From NCBI GenBank assembly GCA_947184155.2, contig CAMXCT020002680.1:372001-436000 (forward strand): a stretch of DNA of 64,000 nucleotides. The letters run 5' to 3'. The DNA is from Cladocopium goreaui. Lineage: Eukaryota; Sar; Dinophyceae; Suessiales; Symbiodiniaceae. The notes under the pieces were generated by a model. That model was given only the letters and a program-made list of their open reading frames with translations. It was not told the origin of the DNA and searched no databases. Both the position numbers and the translations under genes were made by a program. Positions 52,501 to 61,069 of this stretch are shown piece by piece. How positions within the stretch are numbered: position 1 is the stretch's first letter; each line of letters begins with the position of its first letter.

Positions 52501-55500
52501 ACCATGTGGTATGCTATTCACCCCATCAATCAGTTTGCGCTCTAAGAATCCACCAGTGGATTCCCTGATTGCATAAACATTCCATCTATCCTTCCTGCTG
52601 GAAAATCGATGACTCCAGGGTCAACCATCCCCATTTTGCATCACGAGCGCTCACAAGGACTCTCGGGTAATCAAACATGGCTTTCTGGAAAATCCTCTAG
52701 CAATAGTTCGATGATGTTCTCAGCTACCCTCTTGTAAACTAACATAACTATGGAAAATCACCATGCTCAATGGGTAAATCCACTATAAATCACCATTTTC
52801 AATAGCAAACTGTTAGTCATTACCAGAGGGTATATAAACCTCCATGGCTTGTTCCGAAGATTTCCCAGCCATGTTTGATTACTGGAAGGTAAACAAGCCC
52901 CCAGTGGTTCTTCACCATTATTCACCATTTTATTCACCATTATTCATCATTATTAACAACAAAAAACATCATCACTATCAATTCACCATCATTATGATTC
53001 ATCATGATGAACGGTGAGTCTTAAATTCTAAACCATCCTGAACCAAAGAACAACATCAACGGAGCCCCGCCTGCAACGCCCCAGAGACCGAAGGCCTCCG
53101 CAGTGGTCTTGCCCTGTGGTAGGCAATCCAACGCCAAGGCCTGGTAACGATAAGCAACGCCGGGGTTAATTACTGTGGATGGGCCAGCGAAATCCGATAA
53201 ACCACCAATTTGGGATGGTTGAAAGCCTATAAATAATGGGATAAACGGCTGTTTACCATCTATTAACTGCTTCGATAACGATGAAATGCCGATAATGGTT
53301 GTTATTCATAATGGTTGATGATTGTTGGTCATTTACAGTGGCAATTTTGAGAGTAATGGTGCTCATAAGAGCAATAATCGTCATTAATGTAATATAATAG
53401 CATCCTTATAGTCAATCATAATGATTGATGATATGTAATTGATATGTGTTTGATTATGAACAACAATGCCTAATGATGATAAATGATGATAATATATAAT
53501 TGATACAGTACACGATAGATGAATTATAAACAACCTCGATAATCGTATAGTCATTCACGTTGATGCATGATAGTTGACTTAAATATTGATGATAAACAAC
53601 CATGCCTAATAATGATGGGTAATATGCAAACATACAAGACACATAAGATGCCTAATGTTAAAACATATTTCAGAAACATTAAAGATACCTAAACATGATA
53701 GATAAAACATACTTCAGAAACATGATAGATCATATTAGACAATAAACTATACTAATACAAGAAATGATACCCTCTGGTAATTTAACAGATATAGCCATTG
53801 AAAATGGCCCATTTAGTTATAGATGATTTCCCTATTGAACATGGTATTACGGTATTACCATTGAACATAGCTATTGAACATGGTGGTTTTCCATAGCAAA
53901 CTGCTACCCTCTTGTAAACTAACATAACTATGGAAAATCACCATGCTCAATGGGTAAATCCACTATAAATCACCATTTTCAATAGCAAACTGTTAGTCAT
54001 TACCAGAGGGTATATAAACCTCCATGGCTTGTTCCGGAGATTTCCCAGCCATGTTTATGTAAATTACCAGAGGGTAACGAGTCCTCGTAACATCCCGTGT
54101 TGATTTCACCGGGAGCCCCGTACGTAGTCCACGCTGACATAGATCCCACTGCCCAGGCCGTAGCACAGCCCAGCGCTGAGGACCAGGTGCCAACGCAGGT
54201 CGCCTACGTATGGAAAACTTGGAGGATCATCCCCCGAAAAATCACTGGTTGGTAAGTGGTGTTACCCTCTGGTAATTTAACGTAATTGAAAATGGCCATT
54301 TATTGTGAGTTTTCCCATTAAAAATGGTGATTTTCCATTGTTTTTTGTATGTTTACCAGAGGGTACCCGCTTAGAAATGGAACAACCCTAGGAATTGGGG
54401 ACTTACTAATCAGGGTTATTAACCACTTTCTAAGTTTTTCCACGACATACTGGGGTTGAGACCAAAACTTCCTCCGATTCCGAGACCACCGAGCAACGTT
54501 TGGGGTGTTCAAGATATCCTTTAAACCTTTAAGATATCCTAATATATCCTACATAAACTATACCCAAATTATAAAATCGCAATGTCAAACTTACCCTAAA
54601 GTTGCATCAAGCGCCAATTTTGCCACAAAAAATGGGATAACCAAACCCATCATCTCCGGTAATACCCAAGTCCCCTGGCACCTGGCACCAATGGCGCCCT
54701 CAGTGAAGGCGATCCCCGGAGTTTTTCTCATAGAGGTTTCACCAGCAAAAATATGGGGAACATCTTTGATAGATATATGAAAAAACATGGTTTAATCACC
54801 AAAAATAACCAAAAATATGTGGGTTGATTTTGTTTTAACCATTTTGAAGGGGATGTAGCGGGGATATAATTGCGAATAATGGATATATAATTGGATATGA
54901 TGTGTGTGTGTAGTATGTGTAGTATATATATATATATACAAAATGTGTATTGCCAACAACATGAATGATGGGTTTGTCTCAAAATAGAGGACACCTCCTT
55001 TCATGGCCATCTTAATAGTTTTTTTGGGCATTTGCAACAGATGTCCCTGAGGTCAGTGTTCCCCCTCTTCAACCTCCTCAAACGAGATCGAGCGGCCAAA
55101 TGTAGAGCAAGAAGGTGACTGACATGATCGAACATGCCAGGTAGATCACAGGTTTTCGGCCTCGGACAGGGCAGGTTAAAAAAAAAGCAGGACCCTGGGA
55201 GAAAAAATGCAACAGGCTTCAACCATCCAATATGGGGATACAGTTGGTATATGTAATCATAACCAATGATGATCTATCATGAGTTGCTGGGACCTGCGTT
55301 GGCAATGGTAAGATGGACCACCAGACTGCATCCAGGGGAAGCCATCAAAGCTTCATACTTCATCCGACTTCATATCGCTGTAACACATCCGGTGGACAAT
55401 TATCAGCTAATCATGGCTGGAAAATCCTCTAGCAATCTGATGATGTTCTCAGCTACCCTCTGGTAAACTAACATAACTATGGAACGATGCGTAAATCTAC

Positions 55501-58299
55501 TATAAATCACCATTTTCAATAGCTATGTTAGTTTGCCAGAGGGTAATGAAGATTATGGAGGAACCAATCATTTTCAGGGTGGACGGTTCCAGACTGCCAA
55601 ACAGCTCCCCAACTCGCCGCCTTTCTGCTCCAGCGGATACTCCAAACACGGAGTATTGCTGTTCCAACTTCGTAGACATAGCGCACCCCAGTCTCTCCCC
55701 CAAATCATCCACTTTATGTTGGGATTTTCCATTACAAACCATCCAGCTATATAAACTTCCATGGCTTGTTCCGGAGATTTCCCAGCCATGTTTGACTGGA
55801 GGTCCAAATCCTGAAGTCCAAGATGTCCAAGGCCCGAACCGAAGACATTGGAGCTGCGACCCGCTGGGACCTCGGTCTTTTCCGATGAAATATGGAGGTT
55901 TGTTTCAGCCGAGGTGTCCTGAAAATTGATACTTCAAGGGATGGAGTCTACATGAGTCTAGTAATCTAGTATATGTTTGCCCATCTTTTCCATTTCAATT
56001 CACGTTTACTTTGGGGCAAATTTTAGGACCATCCAGAACCACCTCAAATGCAGAAATCTGGGCCATTTACCATTCAACCTGGTTTCAACAAGTCCCCAAA
56101 TTCAACAAACGCCCAAAAGCACTACAGTCATTCAACACATATCCAAAAGCATGGCCGTCATTGCGTGCGATCATTCCATGTCACTTCTGAATTCTACATT
56201 CAAACCACCCAAACAAACATATATATATATATAAATATAAGCACATTTAAACTAAGTTATAGAATATACCACCCCATTCCCCAATTCCGCAGGTTCTCTA
56301 TTCTGTACCCGTGCCTTCCCTTCCCGCCGCGCGGCCGAAATGGTCGCGCCAACCACCTGCGCGGCGATCATCAGCGAGGCCAACTTGATGCGCAGCTCGG
56401 CTTCGTCGTCGATCTGCAAGTTGTCACGCAGGTAGTAGTACCTGGGGAATCACCGGTATAACCATGGTTTTAGCTGGTGATTAACTATGGAATAGTTAAA
56501 AACATTTAAAAACCATGGCAACAACTTACTGATATGATCCTATATATGGGAACCCTAGAATTGGGGACTTACTAGAGTTACCAGTTCAGCACGGTGGCGA
56601 TAGGTGTGTTTGATAGATCCAAACTGTTCAGAAAACGGGGAAATCAGCAACAACCATGGGAATGAATAAATGGCTTTGTGATAGCTAAGCTGATGTACTT
56701 CACGAGGTGATGACTATTGGGTTTATTTATAAATCCCTGGCATTGTTTACTATGTGGTTTATTAAGAGATTATAGCCCAATCTTTACTGGGAATCCATGT
56801 TTTATGTGGTTCATGGCGTTTTCACCCCCAAGCAATGGCTATGTCTATGGTGGTTTAACCAACAAAAATGGTGGTATAAGGAGACATCAGGGGAATTCAG
56901 CCATTGTGAAAGTTGCCATAACTGGAGTGCATCACCTTGTGCTCTAGGACGTCGCCACCAACATGGGCAGCTGAGACACAGATGACTCAAGTTGGCTGAA
57001 GTTGGTTGCTTTCTTGGGACTTTTTCGGAGACGTTGGAAACAGCATTCCATTCTGCTGTGGAGAATATGTGGAATCGGCTGTACATAGCTATATTATATC
57101 CCATAGGATCCATGTATGATATATGTATATATATATATGCTAACATAAAGGGGGTTAATATTGATGGGATCCATGGCACACCATATGTTACCATATATCG
57201 CATCACCATGGATCCTATGGGTGTGTACAATAGTAAAAATCTACCATCTGGTTTATAACTCCAATGTCACTATGGTTTATGGTACCTAATAACTATAGTT
57301 ATATAATGGGGTTTATAAACCATCTGATACAGTCACTGGGGGGCCCCACATTATATCAGTCTACCTGATCCAAATGACAGGTTCCAAGATCCAAGTGATT
57401 TGGATCTAATGCAACAGCAGGGCACAAGAAAACGGTCACCGACGTTGAAACCTCGGTGTTTCAAACCCGCCAGCAGCACAGAAAGCTGGGAGTGAAAATC
57501 CAAACCCCCCAAAAGAGTATAGGAACGGCTGAAAACCTGGTTTTGCCGCGGGAAAATGGATGTTTTGTAGGTTGAGGATGGTTTATAAGCTGATTTTTCT
57601 GTGTTTATAGTTCAGTTGATTCTTGAAGATTTCCCAAAAGCTGTTGTCCCAAAGTGGTAGGGGATGCATCTTGAAAGGCCATACCCGACAAACTGAAACG
57701 CATGCCCCAGCGACATAATAGAAGAGCCGGCCAATGCAAACCCAAAGAAAATCCTGGCAGTGGCACAACCCACCCCAATCGAGAGGTGGCCAAGACTACT
57801 GGGATAGTCTGTAGGAATTTCCATCATACACTGAATCTATTTGACTATTTCTATGGTTGATGCGGATTTCCATACACACATTCTATATATTTCTATAGTT
57901 TAAATTGTTGCTGGCATGATAATCAATATCAAAAGGCTTTGCTGGTCCCTTACATACCGCATGATATGCCCCAGTTTGGTCGGTGGATCAAAGGCCTGGT
58001 GCCCTGGTGAACCTCCAAATAGCTGCGAACTGTCTGGATGCCAGAAACATGACAAGTTGAGGCGCCAACGATAGCAAAAATAGCGAAAAAACAGTTGACT
58101 CATACCGACTCATACCTTACGTCTGGGACATTTTGGGACATTTTGGGACATTTTGGGGGGATAAACATGACATTTTTATCACAACATGACAACCACCGCA
58201 GTAATTTGTTCGTCCCCCAAAAACGGACTGATTTACGAGTCGCCACTCGGAGAGCCCCGCCTCGTGGGCGGATGGATCTAGCGTAAAGCTGCCACAGAC
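46488..58299 (-). CDS. Major-facilitator-type membrane transporter, ~18 exons, long C-terminal tail
   Basis: Minus-strand gene model. Core exons: 57958-58029, 57685-57798, 56299-56441, 55084-55160, 54124-54203, 53071-53140, 51754-51848, 51010-51041, 50686-50744, 50130-50188, 49322-49429, 48867-48893, 48489-48545, 47946-48074, then candidates to 46488. Most junctions join in phase; the step from 55084-55160 to 54124-54203 does not, so an exon there is missing or mis-bounded. Diagnostic pieces: GRKPVIYLA after a short loop, GLGSGIYVSVDY/ALALDCLP, then GLWGVA/GFCGCTAGPVVSGLLLV and YTGYVVVMLLVG. These resemble the G.G.G.Y.SVDYALA.D.LP ... G.WG.AG..G...GP..GG region of MFS transporters of the sugar/pigment-carrier type. 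Substrate unknown. After the last membrane segment comes a ~200-residue polar tail, which could be regulatory. Confidence 0.65.
46799..46844 (-). CDS. Candidate exon, transporter tail
   Basis: Acceptor CAACCGCAG, donor GGGA|GTCACG. Reads RGRKGLAFVLRQMQG in the frame that is in phase with 47424-47527. Confidence 0.45.
46880..46996. mobile_element. Family-2 inverted-repeat element
   Basis: Begins CTGGTTGGTGGTATACCTACC, contains AAAAATATGAGTTCGTCAGT and TTGGGATGATGACATTCCCA, and ends AAACCACCAACAG. Closest relative is at 48211-48320. Confidence 0.8.
47307..47390. repeat. Hairpin with 25 bp arms
   Basis: CATCAGATATCATCGGTTTAGATGG is followed after ~16 bases by CCATCTAAACTGATGATATC TGATGAT, the approximate reverse complement. 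A separate short foldback next to the transporter tail exon. Confidence 0.8.
47424..47527 (-). CDS. Candidate exon, transporter tail
   Basis: Acceptor GCCTCATAAG, donor GTTG|GTCTGT. The in-phase frame reads CCEHRIACPRHHHGLVLPIF, rich in Cys and His. Another open frame reads TVLLALATITGLFYQY, membrane-like. Phase favours the first. Confidence 0.45.
47946..48074 (-). CDS. Transporter gene, tail exon (Asp/Leu repeat)
   Basis: 43 codons, phase 0/0, acceptor TTTCCTGAG, GC donor ACCGAA|GCTGGG. Reads GSAEWAKMEQPGDPARDLLD then a repeated LSDLSDLSG. Polar and acidic. Confidence 0.6.
48211..48320. mobile_element. Family-2 inverted-repeat element, left end decayed
   Basis: Left end reads TGCTTGGAGGTATACCTACC; right end CCAAACCACCAACCAG is intact. 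Shares AGTTCGTCAGTTGGGATGA with the 46880 copy. Confidence 0.75.
48489..48545 (-). CDS. Transporter gene, tail exon
   Basis: Exactly 19 codons, acceptor TTTTATAAG, donor CGACAA|GTATCG. Reads ALKPSEIWDVPFTPGWKRQ, phase 0/0. Confidence 0.6.
48686..48795. mobile_element. Family-1 inverted-repeat element
   Basis: Ends TACCCTCTGGTAATTTGTTACATAGC and TGTTTACCAGAGGGTA, with core ATGGATTTTTCCATTAAAAATGG. A decayed relative is fused to its left (about 48560-48685). Confidence 0.9.
48867..48893 (-). CDS. Transporter gene, small tail exon PPTAPPSSQ
   Basis: 27 bp between acceptor CCATCACAG and donor CCCAA|GTTCCC. The donor was chosen because it keeps phase 0 with both neighbours. Very short, so tentative. 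Confidence 0.4.
49322..49429 (-). CDS. Transporter gene, tail exon
   Basis: Exactly 36 codons, phase 0/0, acceptor CTAATAG, donor GAACAG|GTGGAA. Reads RPSSVLLRHDSFSATLQTAD then EEKVRDEQ. Polar, Ser-rich. Confidence 0.65.
50130..50188 (-). CDS. Transporter gene, tail exon after last membrane segment
   Basis: Acceptor TAACGCAAG, donor CTCAA|GTGGCA. Reads LKTAKGTSSRASMFPWAAQ and is in phase both sides. Basic residues directly after the membrane helix fit a cytoplasmic side. Confidence 0.55.
50196..50331. mobile_element. Family-1 inverted-repeat element, diverged
   Basis: Left end TACCCTCCGGTAAACCAAGAG, right end TAATTACCAGAG; interior drifted. It sits 7 bp from the acceptor of the 50130-50188 exon. 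Confidence 0.6.
50686..50744 (-). CDS. Transporter gene, membrane-helix exon
   Basis: Acceptor TTTTTGCAAG, GC donor GTTG|GCGCAG. Reads HTVVSHYAYTGYVVVMLLV, a hydrophobic helix matching the GY..VF.L segment after GP..GG in related transporters. Confidence 0.6.
51010..51041 (-). CDS. Transporter gene, small loop exon
   Basis: 32 bp, acceptor AATGCCAG, donor CACAT|GTCGCG. Reads AANQVSTEKH plus a split Met codon completed by the next exon. In phase on both sides; short and therefore tentative. Confidence 0.45.
51754..51848 (-). CDS. Transporter gene, GP..SG membrane exon
   Basis: Acceptor CATGCGGCAG, donor CACAGC|GTTCCC. Reads FCGCTAGPVVSGLLLVGGTR. Together with the upstream exon it rebuilds GLWGVA-GFCGCTAGPVVSG, a typical MFS helix. 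Confidence 0.65.
52725..52832. mobile_element. Family-1 inverted-repeat element within a duplicated ~160 bp block
   Basis: TACCCTCTTGTAAACTAACA ... GTTAGTCATTACCAGAGGGTA. The element and its right flank (TATAAACCTCCATGGCTTG, TTTCCCAGCCATGTTT) recur almost identically at 53902-54055. Confidence 0.9.
53071..53140 (-). CDS. Transporter gene, ALALDCLP exon
   Basis: Acceptor CGTTACCAG, GC donor TTGCAG|GCGGGG. Reads ALALDCLPQGKTTAEAFGLW. It completes the SVDYALALD.LP signature begun by the previous exon. The GC donor was chosen because it restores GLWGVAG in phase. Confidence 0.75.
53768..54076. mobile_element. Family-1 element with a second copy nested inside
   Basis: Outer ends TACCCTCTGGTAATTTAACA and AAATTACCAGAGGGTA flank an inner complete element at 53902-54012. 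The inner copy carries the 52.7 kb block's flank, so it moved or was copied together with adjoining sequence. Confidence 0.8.
54124..54203 (-). CDS. Transporter gene, GLGSGIYVSVDY exon
   Basis: Acceptor CATACGTAG, donor GACTAC|GTACGG. Reads DLRWHLVLSAGLCYGLGSGI followed by YVSVDY, a membrane helix with the G..G.G spacing and the conserved Asp. Phase 0 at its end matches ALALD. Confidence 0.8.
54263..54365. mobile_element. Family-1 inverted-repeat element
   Basis: TACCCTCTGGTAATTTAACG at the left, TGTATGTTTACCAGAGGGTA at the right; 103 bp. Lies only ~60 bp from the acceptor of the SVDY exon. Confidence 0.9.
55084..55160 (-). CDS. Transporter gene, GRKPVIYLA exon
   Basis: A T10 pyrimidine run precedes the acceptor CTGTCCGAG; donor ATCTC|GTTTGA. 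Reads RKPVIYLACSIMSVTFLLYI, corresponding to the G-R-K/R motif at the cytoplasmic loop and the following helix of MFS proteins. Confidence 0.65.
55454..55545. mobile_element. Family-1 inverted-repeat element
   Basis: TACCCTCTGGTAAACTAACA ... TATGTTAGTTTGCCAGAGGGTA, 92 bp. Its left flank (CTCTAGCAAT..GATGATGTTCTCAGC) matches that of the 52725 copy. Confidence 0.9.
56299..56441 (-). CDS. Transporter gene, YYYLRDNLQ exon
   Basis: Acceptor GATTCCCCAG; GA donor AATA|GAGAAC gives the phase required downstream (a GT donor at 56309 is an alternative). Reads YYYLRDNLQIDDEAELRIKL then ASLMIAAQVVGATISA, a loop followed by a membrane helix. Confidence 0.7.
57107..57222. repeat. Hairpin element with CCCATAGGATCCATG ends
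   Basis: CCCATAGGATCCATGTATGATA at the left is mirrored by CATGGATCCTATGGG at the right, with a central GATGGGATCCATGGCAC. A relative lies at 2655-2770. Confidence 0.8.
57685..57798 (-). CDS. Transporter gene, N-terminal membrane exon
   Basis: Acceptor ACTATCCCAG, donor GTCGG|GTATGG. Reads LGHLSIGVGCATARIFFGFA then LAGSSIMSLGHAFQFV, strongly hydrophobic with Gly and small residues. In phase with both 57958-58029 and 56299-56441. Confidence 0.65.
57958..58029 (-). CDS. Transporter gene, N-terminal exon
   Basis: Acceptor CATCCAGACAG, donor ATGCG|GTATGT. Reads SQLFGGSPGHQAFDPPTKLG; in phase with the next exon. Another frame (TVRSYLEVHQGTRPLIH) is open but out of phase. Confidence 0.5.
58237..58299 (-). 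CDS. Candidate exon, transporter N-terminus
   Basis: Acceptor ATCTCCCAG, donor GACTC|GTAAAT (or GC donor GTG|GCGACT). Reads CGSFTLDPSAHEAGLSEW in one frame and LWQLYARSIRPRGGALRV in another. Frame undecided. Confidence 0.4.
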
Positions 58300-58923
58300 C
58301 TGGGAGATTTAAACAAACTGGGGTCATAACTGGAGTCACAACTGGATATATGATACAATCCATATAGAATATGAATAATATGACATATATATATAATATA
58401 TAATATATATGTATAATATGATACAATCCATGTCAGTATCTATCCAGTACTTAGTACTTGAGTACTGGTGAAAACACCAGCTCTTACATGACAAAAGTCC
58501 AAACAAACCCAAAGAGTTGCAGGTTGGAGTGTGACTTGTCGCGAATTGGATCTGTAACAATCCTCAATCCTGCCTTTGAACATCCCCATATCCTCCCTGC
58601 AAGTCCTTAGCCAGTGAATTGAGCTGGCCAAATAACCCTTTTGGATCCTTTTGGATCCTTAGGTAACTCGGCCACAGTGCCCCCATCCATCGGCCGGCCA
58701 AACCCACCCGGCCAAACCGGTCCCCATCTCCAAAATCTCTGGATTTGGGTAATGGATTGGTGACCATCCCCAAATGGACAACCCAACTTCACCATCATAT
58801 GCGTTTGCGGACAGGGAATCTTATGATATCTATATTTGATGGGGTAAATCCGGACATGGATTGGATATGGAAAATTGATTGTTGGGTCATGGCATTAATG
58901 TTCAATTTCTTTCTTCAGGTCAC

Positions 58924-59064
58924 GGGACTCCCGAGTTTTCTGCACCAAGGGCCTCGGCAGCAGTGATTGGCTCCGCATTTTCCGCGTGCAGCGTTGATTC
59001 CTGGCTGAACACATCGGTGGGATCCCGGCGAAGCGACGGAACCCCATCTACCGTAGCACACGTC
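58924..59064 (-). CDS. Candidate exon, unknown product
   Basis: Acceptor CTACGTAAG, donor GTCCC|GTGACC. Reads PSLRRDPTDVFSQESTLHAE and on to ITAAEALGAENSG, polar and acidic over 46 codons. Could be an N-terminal tail of the transporter or a separate gene. Confidence 0.55.
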
Positions 59065-59282
59065 CTTACGTAGATCAACGGACGCTGCATCATCCTGGAA
59101 AAGACTTGATCTGCAGCTTACCAGCGCTGGTAATCCCTAAGGTGGCACCCTCAAAAATCTAAAAAGTGGGATATCTCTTCAATATCCCCACACTATATCC
59201 CAAAATTGCATGAAATCCCATGAAATCCCCATGAAATCCCATGAAATTCCATAAAATCACCATGAAATCCCAACTCTCCCAC

Positions 59283-59369
59283 CAGATTTTCAAGGGCTTC
59301 GGTGCCTCGTTGGCTGCTTGGCAGACCACCGTGCACGCCACTGCGGTGGCAGCCATATAGCAGGTGTAC
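59283..59369 (-). CDS. Candidate exon, hydrophobic segment
   Basis: Acceptor GATGGCCAG, donor AATCTG|GTGGGA. Reads YTCYMAATAVACTVVCQAAN then EAPKPLKI. Possible membrane or signal segment. Confidence 0.5.
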
Positions 59370-60574
59370 CTGGCCATCCCAAGCTCCGAGAGATGGTGAA
59401 GTTCTGATATTCAATGGGATCAAACGCGCGGATTTCGTGGAATTTCATAGGGGATTTTATGGAATTTCATGGGATTGAAATGTTGAATGATGTTGAATTT
59501 AAGTGGCATAAATGGTTTATAAGTGGTGAATTCAGGGGGATGCCAAATGGTGATGGGCCGCAAGAAGTTGGGACCGCCTGCTGCGTCGCCTGCTGTTTGA
59601 CTCTTCAAGGAATTTGCACACGTTTTGTCCATGTAGTTGGATGGAGTCTTCATGTTCAAACATGGGGATGGGTCAAAACCCTATCCCCCTGGTGAACATC
59701 AAAATAGCTGGTAAATGGATGTTCATCCCCCTAAAAATGGTATGTATAGGTATTGATCCATAGCCACATTGCAATTTACGGCAACATCAATCAATCAGAA
59801 CCAAATTCCCGGGATATGCAGAGGCTATTGAGATCTATTGAGAATGGTTACTGTACCAAACACATGTGATTTTCCATAGCTATGTGTGATTCCCAGAGTC
59901 CCAGACGTCCAGCTAACTAATAGGGCGTGTATTTCAATTGATGGAGGTTATCATGGCTATAACTTGCCGACCTTCATAGCATCCTTGCCAATATATTGCC
60001 AGGTAAAAACATTGGCTAGTTATAGCGGTATCCCTTTATATCCCTTGCAATTTATGTGGTCGCCAGGAGGCTGTACGTGCACTGGCATCCTCAGAGCGGC
60101 CAAGGGCATACAAGGTGAGGCCCCCGGGTACATAGTTCAGTTGACGCACACAACTTGGTAAATTCGGCATTATGGTGAATATAACGTTAATGGGGCTGGA
60201 AAATAGCTGGGGGGCCTCACTTTGTAAACATACTACTCACTAAGGGATGATTTCCTTAGAAATATCAATGTCATAAACACCAAATCGCTAAAAAATCGCC
60301 ATCTCAAGTTTAAGGATGGAAGGAACCGGTTCTTTGAAATAGGTGCAACCACCATTTTAACATGTATGGGCAATGGCATACCAGATTTTTCAGCTGTCAA
60401 TTTTTCCCCATGCAGGATGTTCCAGTCCGACCCAAAAAAAATGAGACCCGCAAAAAAAATATGTTTTTATGTTTTTACTCATCTAACCATCCAATTCGGG
60501 GGTAAATTGTCCGAACCATTCCCTAACGCACCCAACGCGCCCACCAGGCCCCAGTGATCAACAGATTCTTTCAG

Positions 60575-60662
60575 CTGAGCGACTCATGCGTAGCGATGAT
60601 GATGAGCACTGCAAAGAGCGAACCCAAGAAAGTGTGCCTTGGCGCAGTGATGCTTCACCAAG
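60575..60662. CDS. Candidate exon, strand uncertain
   Basis: On the plus strand it is bounded by acceptor TTCTTTCAG and donor ACCAAG|GTAGCC and reads RSDDDEHCKERTQESVPWRS. The minus strand is also partly open (HFLGFALCSAHHHRYA). All neighbours are minus-strand, so strand is unresolved. Confidence 0.35.
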
Positions 60663-61004
60663 GTAGCCCACGGTAGCCCGGAAAAAATCTACGGTAGCCC
60701 GGTTGCTCAAGAGATCGCCAATTTGTTCATGGTTCAATCCCGATCGTTTCATGGGAAAGCGCCAATGATTGATGCTTCAATCTCCAACTCTGTTGGTTGA
60801 TTACACTCATGAAATACACATAAAGTCTCACCTTTGTATACCTTTGTCCTCGTTTTTGTTTTTAAAACAATCACAAACTCCCATGTTTGGTTGGACTTTA
60901 CAATCTCCATGTTTGCTGGAAAAATCCCTATCCATTTGTTGGTGACATCCCCATTTTTCACGGTTGTACTCCCCATCCCCGGGACACAAAATCCTAGGTC
61001 AAAG

Positions 61005-61065
61005 GCGCATTGCCACGAAGGCGCTGACGACGCCGGCCGTGTCTCGTTCCTGCGTGTCCTGCCAG
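61005..61065. CDS. Candidate exon, strand uncertain
   Basis: Minus strand: acceptor ATTTTCCTGGCAG with a pyrimidine tract, reading DTQERDTAGVVSAFVAMRL. Plus strand: AHCHEGADDAGRVSFLRVLP with a GA donor. The minus reading fits the window's gene orientation better. Confidence 0.35.
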
Positions 61066-61069
61066 GAAA

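Noticed and set aside
54682..54730. Possible extra transporter exon reading IAFTEGAIGA
   Set aside because: Has a good GT donor, but no acceptor gives the phase needed between the GRKPVIYLA and SVDY exons.
60067..60114. Possible 48 bp plus-strand exon (EAVRALASSERPRAYK) with AG and GTGAGG borders
   Set aside because: Very short, on the opposite strand to all confident genes, and the minus strand is equally open; no in-phase neighbour found.
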